A stretch of 64,000 bases of DNA. It comes from Paradevosia shaoguanensis. GTDB lineage: Bacteria; Pseudomonadota; Alphaproteobacteria; Rhizobiales; Devosiaceae. Each line of letters opens with the position of its first letter. Positions within the stretch are counted from its first letter, which is position 1. Below, piece after piece: positions 57,219 through 64,000 of this stretch. The notes beneath the pieces were generated by a model, which saw only the letters and a list, made by a program, of their open reading frames with translations, did not search any database and was not told the DNA's origin. The position numbers were made by a program, and so were the translations under genes. The DNA lies in the NCBI RefSeq assembly GCF_016801025.1, contig NZ_CP068983.1, positions 2,287,888 through 2,351,887 of the forward strand, written 5' to 3'.

Positions 57219-59828
57219 ATGAATATTGAAAAGTATACCGAGCGGGCGCGAGGCTTCGTTCAGGCGGCGCAGACCATGGCCCTGGGCAAGGGTCATCAGC
57301 AGTTCTCGCCCCTGCATATGCTCAAGGTCCTGCTCGATGACGACCAGGGCATGGCTTCCGGCCTCATCGATCGTGCCGGTGGCAATTCCAAGGCCGCCCG
57401 CGCAGCCGTTGACGCTGCGCTCAACAAGATTCCCAGCGTTTCGGGTGATGCTTCCCAGCTCTACCTGACGCGCGAGCTTGCCCGCGTCTTCGAGACGGCC
57501 GAAAGCGCCGCCCAGAAGTCCGGCGATTCCTTCGTTACCGTCGAGCGGCTGCTGCTCGCCATGACGGTCGAGAAGGACACCGATGCAGGCAAGATACTGG
57601 CTTCGGCCGGGGTGACGCCGCAGGCGCTCAACGAAGCCATCAACGAAATCCGCAAGGGTCGCACTGCCGACTCGGCCTCGGCCGAGAGCCAGTACGATGC
57701 CTTGAAGAAATATGCGCGCGACCTGACGCAGGACGTGCGGGACGGCAAGCTCGACCCCGTGATCGGGCGTGACGAGGAAATCCGCCGCACCATCCAGGTG
57801 CTGTCGCGGCGCACCAAGAACAATCCGGTTCTGATCGGCGAGCCCGGCGTCGGCAAGACGGCGATCGCGGAGGGCCTTGCCATCCGCATCGTCAATGGCG
57901 ACGTGCCCGAAAGCCTCAAGAACAAGGCGCTGCTCGCCCTCGACATGGGCGCGCTGATTGCCGGCGCGAAATATCGCGGCGAGTTCGAGGAGCGGCTCAA
58001 GGCCGTGCTCAACGAGGTGTCATCCTCGGACGGGCAGGTGATCCTTTTCATCGACGAGATGCATACCCTGGTCGGCGCCGGCAAGTCCGATGGTGCCATG
58101 GATGCGTCCAACCTCCTGAAGCCCGCCCTGGCGCGCGGCGAACTTCACTGCGTGGGCGCCACGACGCTTGATGAATACCGCAAGTATGTCGAGAAGGACG
58201 CGGCTCTGGCCCGTCGCTTCCAGCCGGTCTTCGTCAACGAGCCGACGGTGGAAGACACCATCTCGATCCTGCGCGGGCTCAAGGAAAAGTACGAGCTGCA
58301 CCATGGCGTGCGGATTTCGGACTCGGCCCTGGTGAGCGCGGCGACGTTGTCGAACCGCTACATCACCGACCGGTTCCTGCCCGACAAGGCCATCGACCTC
58401 ATGGACGAGGCGGCGGCGCGGCTGCGCATGGCGGTCGATTCCAAGCCCGAGGCGCTGGATGAACTCGACCGGCGCATCATGCAGCTCAAGATCGAGCGCG
58501 AGGCCTTGAAGAAGGAAACCGACGACGCCTCCAAGTCGCGGCTGACCAAGCTCGAGGCGGAACTGGCCGAGCACGAGGAAGAGGCGCAGGCGCTCTCGTC
58601 CAAGTGGCTGGCCGAGAAGGAACGCCTGGCCGGCAGCCAGAAGCTCAAGGAAGAGCTCGATACGGCGCGCAGCCAGCTCGAGAGTGCCCAGCGCACCGGC
58701 GATCTCGCCCGCGCGGGCGAGCTTGCCTATGGCGTGATCCCCGATCTCGAAAAGCGCCTCAAGGCGGCCGAAGAGAACAAGAGCGGCGAGCCGACCATGG
58801 TCGAGGAGGTGGTGACGCCGTCCGAGATCGCGCAGGTCGTGTCGCGCTGGACGGGTATTCCGGTCGACAAGATGCTCGAGGGCGAGCGCGAAAAGCTCAT
58901 GCATATGGAGCTGTCTCTGGGCGCCCGCGTCATCGGCCAGGAAGAAGCGGTGATCGCGGTGTCCAAGGCCGTGCGACGTTCGCGCGCCGGGCTGCAGGAC
59001 CCGAACCGGCCGATCGGCTCGTTCATGTTCCTTGGCCCCACGGGCGTCGGCAAGACCGAGCTCACCAAGGCTCTGGCGCAGTTCCTCTTCGATGACGAGA
59101 CGGCCATGGTCCGGCTCGACATGAGCGAGTTCATGGAGAAGCATTCGGTGGCCCGCCTCATCGGCGCGCCTCCGGGCTATGTCGGCTACGAGGAAGGCGG
59201 CGTGCTGACCGAAGCCGTACGGCGCCGGCCCTATCAGGTCGTGCTGTTCGACGAGATCGAGAAGGCGCATCCGGACGTGTTCAACGTGCTCCTGCAGGTG
59301 CTCGATGACGGGCGGCTGACGGACGGGCAGGGGCGTACGGTCGACTTCCGCAACACGCTCATCATCATGACCTCGAACCTGGGCGCTGAATACCTGGCCC
59401 AGCTCAAGGACGGGGAATCGGTGGAGGCGGTGCGCGGCAAGGTGCTCGATGCGGTCAAGGCGGCCTTCCGGCCGGAATTCCTCAACCGTATCGACGAAAT
59501 CCTGCTGTTCCACCGGCTGGAGCGCAAGCATATGGGCGCGATCGTCGATATCCAGATGAAGCGGCTCCAGGAACTGCTCAAGGAACGCGACGTGACCCTG
59601 ACGCTCACGCCGGCTGCCCGCGACTGGCTGGCGCTCGAAGGGTACGACCCCGCCTATGGCGCGCGGCCCCTCAAGCGCGTGATCCAGCGCGAGATCCAGG
59701 ATCAGCTGGCCGAGGAAATCCTCGCCGGCAAGGTGGCCGACGGCACCAATGTCGTGGTCGATGCCGGGGATGAGCATCTGGTGCTCAAGCCCGAAAAGGG
59801 CCCTGAAGTTACCGACGCGGCGGCTTAG
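57219..59828 (+). CDS. clpB: ATP-dependent disaggregase ClpB
   Basis: The 869-residue protein is a full ClpB: N-domain (about 1-145), first AAA+ module with [13 protein letters not shown] (about 205), a long coiled-coil middle domain (about 400-525), second module with [14 protein letters not shown] (about 608), and the C-terminal domain with [18 protein letters not shown]. With DnaK it rescues aggregated proteins. AAAGGAG precedes the ATG at 57219. A candidate heat-shock promoter lies upstream. Confidence 0.98.
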   Translation: MNIEKYTERARGFVQAAQTMALGKGHQQFSPLHMLKVLLDDDQGMASGLIDRAGGNSKAARAAVDAALNKIPSVSGDASQLYLTRELARVFETAESAAQKSGDSFVTVERLLLAMTVEKDTDAGKILASAGVTPQALNEAINEIRKGRTADSASAESQYDALKKYARDLTQDVRDGKLDPVIGRDEEIRRTIQVLSRRTKNNPVLIGEPGVGKTAIAEGLAIRIVNGDVPESLKNKALLALDMGALIAGAKYRGEFEERLKAVLNEVSSSDGQVILFIDEMHTLVGAGKSDGAMDASNLLKPALARGELHCVGATTLDEYRKYVEKDAALARRFQPVFVNEPTVEDTISILRGLKEKYELHHGVRISDSALVSAATLSNRYITDRFLPDKAIDLMDEAAARLRMAVDSKPEALDELDRRIMQLKIEREALKKETDDASKSRLTKLEAELAEHEEEAQALSSKWLAEKERLAGSQKLKEELDTARSQLESAQRTGDLARAGELAYGVIPDLEKRLKAAEENKSGEPTMVEEVVTPSEIAQVVSRWTGIPVDKMLEGEREKLMHMELSLGARVIGQEEAVIAVSKAVRRSRAGLQDPNRPIGSFMFLGPTGVGKTELTKALAQFLFDDETAMVRLDMSEFMEKHSVARLIGAPPGYVGYEEGGVLTEAVRRRPYQVVLFDEIEKAHPDVFNVLLQVLDDGRLTDGQGRTVDFRNTLIIMTSNLGAEYLAQLKDGESVEAVRGKVLDAVKAAFRPEFLNRIDEILLFHRLERKHMGAIVDIQMKRLQELLKERDVTLTLTPAARDWLALEGYDPAYGARPLKRVIQREIQDQLAEEILAGKVADGTNVVVDAGDEHLVLKPEKGPEVTDAAA

Positions 59829-59848
59829 TCTCCTGCCGCATTCCGTTG

Positions 59849-59883
59849 GGGAAGGCCGGTCGCAGGACCGGCCTTCTGCTTTT
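59849..59883 (+). terminator. intrinsic terminator of clpB
   Basis: AAGGCCGGTC and GACCGGCCTT form a perfect 10-bp stem with loop GCAG, followed by CTGCTTTT. It lies 21 bases after the clpB stop. Confidence 0.88.
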
Positions 59884-59943
59884 CCGGCTTGTTCTCGAGC
59901 TCATTCAGGAGTAGAACAAAAAGAGAACAACGGAGTCGCCGAA

Positions 59944-60288
59944 ATGGCCAACAGCTTCAAGATCGACTATCTCGAACTCACCAGCGGCAATCTTGCCGAG
60001 AGCAGCCGCTTCTTCGCCGCGGCCTTCGGCTGGAACAAGATCGACTACGGGCCGGGCTATTCGGGCGTGGCCGATGCGGGGATCGATGTGGGCGTGGCGC
60101 AGGCCGAAAAGGCGCTCAACCCGCTGCTGCCGGTGATCCGCACGCAGGACCTTGAAGCGGCCCGCGCGCAGGTGGTGGCGGCTGGCGGAACCATCACCAC
60201 CGAGCCCTTCGATTTCCCCGGCGGGCGACGCTTCCATTTCCGCGAGCCGGGCGGCAACGAACTGGCAGTCTGGATCGCAACGGAATAG
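59944..60288 (+). CDS. VOC family (glyoxalase-like) protein
   Basis: The 114-residue protein has the glyoxalase/bleomycin-resistance beta-alpha-beta pattern: DYLELTSGNLAESSRFFAAAFGW, then RTQDLEAARAQVVAAGGTITTEPFDFPGGRRFHFREPGGNELAVW. It is a single-unit member that would dimerise. Substrate is unknown; resistance should not be assumed. ATG at 59944 matches the family start. Confidence 0.88.
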   Translation: MANSFKIDYLELTSGNLAESSRFFAAAFGWNKIDYGPGYSGVADAGIDVGVAQAEKALNPLLPVIRTQDLEAARAQVVAAGGTITTEPFDFPGGRRFHFREPGGNELAVWIATE

Positions 60289-60312
60289 GCTGACCTCCAA
60301 ACAGCCCGGCGG

Positions 60313-61827
60313 GTGCCCAAGATGACCGACAGTGCCGCGACCACTGGTTCCTCCCAAGCATCCGCCACTTTTTGTCCGCCGCAATCGCGCATCTATGTGC
60401 TGGCGGCGGCGATCCTTGCCTCCTCGATGGCCTTCATCGATGGCTCGGTGCTCTCGATCGCAACCCCGGCCATCCGCGCCAACCTGGGCGCGACCCTTGC
60501 CGATGCGCAGTGGATTTCGAACGGCTACATGCTGTTCCTCGCCTCCCTCCTGCTGCTGGGCGGGGCAGCGGGCGACCGGTTCGGGCTGAAGCGGGTCTTC
60601 ACCTTCGGCATCGGCCTCTTCGTCGTGGCGTCGCTGGCCTCGGCGATCGCGCCCAATCCGCAATTGCTGATTGCCGCGCGGGCTATCCAGGGGATCGGGG
60701 CGGCATTCATGGTGCCCTCGAGCCTCGCCATCATCGCCAAAGCCTATCCGCGCGACCAGCGGGGCTGGGCCATCGGCATCTGGGCCTCGGCCTCCTCGCT
60801 CACCACCATCCTGGGGCCGGTCATCGGCGGGTTCGTGCTCACCGCCTTCGGCGAATGGAGCTGGCGGCTGGTCTTTGCCATCAATCTGCCGCTCGGCATC
60901 GGGGCGCTGGTGCTGCTGTTTTCGCGCGTGCCGGACGATCCGCCGGCGGGGGATCGCAAGCTCGACGTGCTGGGCGGCGTGCTGATCACGCTGGCGCTCG
61001 GGCTTTTCGCCTTTGGGCTCACCGGCGATGGCAGCCAGAGCGTGCCCCCGGCCGGGCATGTGGCGCTGTATTGCGGCATCGGCCTGATGCTGCTCATTGC
61101 CTTTCTCGTTTGGGAGACGCGATCGCGCCAGCCGATGCTGCCGCTCGGGCTTTTCCGCAATCGCAGTTTTTCGGGCGCCAATGCGTTGACCTTTGCGCTT
61201 TATTTCTCGCTGGCGGCCATCGGCTTCTACCTGCCGATGACGATGATCGCCGGCTGGGGCCTGTCGCCGGCCGTTGCCGCCATCGCCTCGCTCCCGCTCG
61301 GCATCGCGCTCACCATCCTCTCCTCCTTCGCCGGCAAGCTTTCGGACGTCTATGGGCCGGGACCGCTGATCGCCGGTGGCGCCACGCTTGTCGCCTTGGC
61401 GTTCGCCGGGCTGGCGCTGACGGCGCCGCTGCACAATGTCTGGCTGGCCGTATTGCCGCTCAATGCGCTCATGGGCATCGGCATGGGCTTCGTGGTGTCC
61501 CCGCTCTCGACGGCGGTGATGACCTCGCTTTCGGATGCCGACAGCGGCATCGCCTCGGGCGTCAACAATGCAGTGGCGCGCGTAGCGGGGCTGCTGGCGG
61601 TGGCGCTGATGGGGAGCGTGGCGGCTCTGGTATTCAACGCCATGATGGGGGGCGCGGTCGACGGATTGTCGTTCGGTCTGCCGACTACGGAGGCGTTGCC
61701 GGCCGAAACCGAAGCGGCGCGCGTCGCGGCGACCAACGGGGCTTTTGCAGCGGTGGCCTGGACGACGGCGGTACTGTCGCTGGTTTCGGCGATCATTGCA
61801 TGGGTGACGCTGGATCGGCGGCTTTAG
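60313..61827 (+). CDS. MFS drug:H+ antiporter, DHA2 family
   Basis: The 504-residue protein has about 14 hydrophobic segments and DHA2 signatures: motif A GAAGDRFGLKRVFT (about 78), the loop AIQGIGAAFMVPSSLAII and motif C GPVIGGFVLTAFGEWSWRLVFAINLPLG (about 170). It is related to EmrB/QacA-type exporters. GTG at 60313 or ATG at 60322 can start it. No adaptor (EmrA) gene is adjacent. Substrates cannot be read from the sequence. Confidence 0.9.
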   Translation: MPKMTDSAATTGSSQASATFCPPQSRIYVLAAAILASSMAFIDGSVLSIATPAIRANLGATLADAQWISNGYMLFLASLLLLGGAAGDRFGLKRVFTFGIGLFVVASLASAIAPNPQLLIAARAIQGIGAAFMVPSSLAIIAKAYPRDQRGWAIGIWASASSLTTILGPVIGGFVLTAFGEWSWRLVFAINLPLGIGALVLLFSRVPDDPPAGDRKLDVLGGVLITLALGLFAFGLTGDGSQSVPPAGHVALYCGIGLMLLIAFLVWETRSRQPMLPLGLFRNRSFSGANALTFALYFSLAAIGFYLPMTMIAGWGLSPAVAAIASLPLGIALTILSSFAGKLSDVYGPGPLIAGGATLVALAFAGLALTAPLHNVWLAVLPLNALMGIGMGFVVSPLSTAVMTSLSDADSGIASGVNNAVARVAGLLAVALMGSVAALVFNAMMGGAVDGLSFGLPTTEALPAETEAARVAATNGAFAAVAWTTAVLSLVSAIIAWVTLDRRL

Positions 61828-62001
61828 GCGCGCGGCTGCAGATTCAGCGAGCGCGGAGCGATCTTGCGGTGGGCCGGCCTTCGTCAGGGCCGAGCGTTTT
61901 AGGGATTGGCGTTCAGCGGCGAGGCCGTCAAGGCCCGGCCTGCTTTGAGTCAGTAACGTGGCTCGTGCCGAGCAGGCCTCACCCCAGGACCCCAACCCAG
62001 C

Positions 62002-63951
62002 CTAGTTCGACGCCACCGTGATCGGGGCGGCGTCGCGGGTCATCAGATCGCGGATCTGGGCGACGGTCTGGGCGAATTGCTGCTGGAACTGGGACGGCAG
62101 CGACTTGTCGCGGGGGAGTTTTACGCTCAGCGGGTCGACGAAGTTGCCGTTGATGAGGATTTCGAAGTGGAGGTGCGGGCCGGTGGAGTTACCGGTCGAG
62201 CCGACATAGCCGATGATCTGGCCCTGCCGCACATAGGTGCCCGGCTGGGTAGTGTCGGCGATGCGGCTCATATGGCCGTAGCCGGTTTCGAAGCCGTTGA
62301 CGTGCTTGATCATCACGTATTTGCCGTAGCCATTGGTCCAGCCGGCCTTTTCCACCACGCCATCGCCGGCCGCATAGATCGGGGTGCCGGACTTGGAGGC
62401 GAGATCGACGCCGGTATGGAGAATGCTCTTGCGGAAGATCGGGTGCACGCGCCAGCCGAAGCTCGAGCGCACGACGCCGCCGCCCTGGAGCGGGCGCCGG
62501 GTGAGGAAGCGCTTGCCGCTTTCGCCCGAAGGATCGAAGAAATCGACCTTGCCGTCATCGCTGCGGAAGCGGAACAGTTCCTTCAGGGTCGTGCCCAGGC
62601 GCAGGCCGACATAGAGCAGGTCCTGGTGGCCCGTCGCGTCGGGCGGGGTCTGCAGGATCTCGATGGAATCGCCGGGGGCGATCTTCTTGTTGAGATCGAG
62701 ATCGTAGGCATACATGGCCACGATCCGCTGGATGGTGTCGTCGTCGAGGTCGTGCTTGCGGCCGGTTTCCCAGATCGAGCGATAGATCGAGGGCAGGTTC
62801 GCCACGTTGATCTCTTCGGTGTCTTCCTCGGGGAAGGTGATCTGGGGCGGTTCGGTGGCCAGCACATATTGACCGCGATCGGTCAGCGCGACAGTCGCCG
62901 CATGCCGATCCTTATCGGTGGCGTTGTCGTGGATATAGATGCTCATCCGGTAAGGGATGAGGCTTTCCGAGCTGCGCGAGGGGCCGAAGAGAATGCGCAG
63001 GCGCGCACCGGCCGGCAGGTTCGTCGAGGGATAGACGTTGCGCAGCGTGCCCGTGATCATGGCGATCATGTCGGCGGTAAAGCCGTTCTTCTTGAGCGTC
63101 TCTTCGAGCGAAGAAGGCTCGCGCAGCGTCAGCAGGCGTTCGGTGCGGCCAAGGCCCTGGCCGGGCAGGGTGGTCTTGGGCACAGCCGTGAGGTTTTCGG
63201 CCACGCCGGTGATCATGGCGTCGGTCGGGGTGGCCGAGAGCTCGTGGATGGAGGCGTCGGCCGGCGCATAGGCCAGCGCATTGGTGTCGGCCTCGACGTA
63301 GGCGCCTTCAACGGTAGTGCGCACGAAGTCGGCGGCGACCTGGTCGGAGATGGCGCGCGGGGGCGGCTGGGTCAGCGGCAGGGAGGCCAGCTTGATCGAG
63401 ACTTCGCCCTCGACTTCCGCACCATATATATTGGTGCTGACATTGGTGTCCCCGTCGAGCGGCTGGGTCGCCGCGATCAGGGCCACCGGATCATAGGCCG
63501 GCACATCGTCGGATAGCGAGGTCGCGGCCGTCGCCAGGGTGGCGCGCAGGCGGCTGAACGGCTGCTTCTTGATGATGTCGCGGCCATCCACCGTTTCCTT
63601 GATCGTCGCCTCGATGGTTTCGAGCTCCGATTTCGGCTTGGCGATGGGGCGGACGCGGTTGGTCTTGATCTGGAGATTGGTCGGGCTGATCGGCTTGGGC
63701 GGGTTGGCGATCTGGAGCGCCTCATAGGCGGTCGAGAACGTATCCTGCCCCTGGAAGGAGACGAAGAGCGCGGCGCCCATAAGAAGGACACTGGTCAGGC
63801 CCGTCATCACGGTGCCAGTCAGCCAGGATATGGAGAGCTCGCGTCCGTGCGGAATATCGCCGTCGGTCGATTGGACGGTCAAAGCAGGACCGTCTTCGTA
63901 CCCTGTTGCCTTGAGCAGGGCCGCGTGCCGATTTCGCTGTTGAGCGTTCAA
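62002..63951 (-). CDS. M23 family peptidoglycan endopeptidase
   Basis: The 649-residue protein has a cytoplasmic start, one membrane helix (LTGTVMTGLTSVLLMGAALFVSF, about 45-67), a long periplasmic stalk, a LysM-like or OapA-like part (about 395-445), and a C-terminal LytM domain with the zinc ligands in ILHTGVDLASKSGTPIYAAGDGVV (His and Asp, about 515) and STGNSTGPHLHFEI (HxH, about 595). It should cut cross-links in the wall during growth or division. The start (MNAQQRNRHAALL) lies 49 bases from the window end. Confidence 0.93.
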   Translation of the reverse strand: MNAQQRNRHAALLKATGYEDGPALTVQSTDGDIPHGRELSISWLTGTVMTGLTSVLLMGAALFVSFQGQDTFSTAYEALQIANPPKPISPTNLQIKTNRVRPIAKPKSELETIEATIKETVDGRDIIKKQPFSRLRATLATAATSLSDDVPAYDPVALIAATQPLDGDTNVSTNIYGAEVEGEVSIKLASLPLTQPPPRAISDQVAADFVRTTVEGAYVEADTNALAYAPADASIHELSATPTDAMITGVAENLTAVPKTTLPGQGLGRTERLLTLREPSSLEETLKKNGFTADMIAMITGTLRNVYPSTNLPAGARLRILFGPSRSSESLIPYRMSIYIHDNATDKDRHAATVALTDRGQYVLATEPPQITFPEEDTEEINVANLPSIYRSIWETGRKHDLDDDTIQRIVAMYAYDLDLNKKIAPGDSIEILQTPPDATGHQDLLYVGLRLGTTLKELFRFRSDDGKVDFFDPSGESGKRFLTRRPLQGGGVVRSSFGWRVHPIFRKSILHTGVDLASKSGTPIYAAGDGVVEKAGWTNGYGKYVMIKHVNGFETGYGHMSRIADTTQPGTYVRQGQIIGYVGSTGNSTGPHLHFEILINGNFVDPLSVKLPRDKSLPSQFQQQFAQTVAQIRDLMTRDAAPITVASN

Positions 63952-64000
63952 CGCGTGTCCTTAGAGAAGCCCCGAAAAGCACTACGTGCCGTGATCCATC

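Noticed and set aside
58020-59777. A long minus-strand open frame opposite clpB
   Set aside because: It is antisense to the conserved AAA+ modules of clpB and has no recognisable motif.

Overview
The window is a GC-rich chromosomal segment of an alphaproteobacterium of the order Hyphomicrobiales, most like Devosia or a close relative. This is inferred from the gene neighbourhoods (fdxA-carD, cobS-cobT, aroK-aroB next to xerD and accA, prfA-prmC-DUF4167-clpB, lysC-ptsP-prfA) and from family-specific proteins (DUF4167, DUF1178, the BolA/J-domain pair). No 16S gene is present, so the genus is an inference.

Layout. 0-9.8 kb: ferredoxin, CarD regulator, M48 lipoprotein protease coupled to a degenerate nuclease-fold protein, a methyltransferase-like/nucleotidyltransferase-like pair, a PAS-HTH regulator and a soluble double-PAS chemoreceptor. 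9.9-18.9 kb: a tRNA-Arg(CCT) gene carrying an integrated 8.9-kb phage-related element. 19-31 kb: cell-envelope genes, a WYL regulator divergent from a DJ-1/PfpI protein, ribosomal protein L28, a queuosine-precursor transporter, and the cobaltochelatase genes cobT and cobS with a methyltransferase between them. 31-48.4 kb: accA, xerD, aroK, aroB, an unusual carbohydrate-module/OmpA fusion, bolA, a J-domain protein, secA, a parvulin, argJ, mutT, an orphan Flp pilin and a comF-grxC-nitrilase-DUF1178 run. 49-64 kb: ubiG, lysC, ptsP, prfA, prmC, DUF4167, clpB, a VOC protein, a DHA2 efflux pump and an M23 endopeptidase.

The integrated element is the most interesting region. It has a tyrosine integrase with likely arm-type sites at both ends. 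Two divergent ribbon-helix-helix repressors share three palindromic operators placed inside overlapping promoters. A leftward run of tightly coupled genes follows: AlpA-like HTH, a replication-initiator-like protein, small proteins, HK97-type capsid, HNH nuclease, tape measure and an unknown protein. No terminase, portal, head protease, tail fibre or lysis gene is seen. The replication-like gene carries a cluster of repeated dyads in its central linker, a layout like the origin inside the lambda O gene. The element is either a satellite-like mobile unit or a decayed prophage; the sequence alone does not decide.

Two dispersed repeat systems also stand out. One is a roughly 250-bp element with terminal inverted repeats, whose same end supplies the TAG stop codon of the neighbouring gene in all three full copies; its 86-bp three-hairpin core also occurs alone. 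The other is a 261/262-bp element present twice, 28 kb apart and inverted, with conserved blocks at identical offsets.
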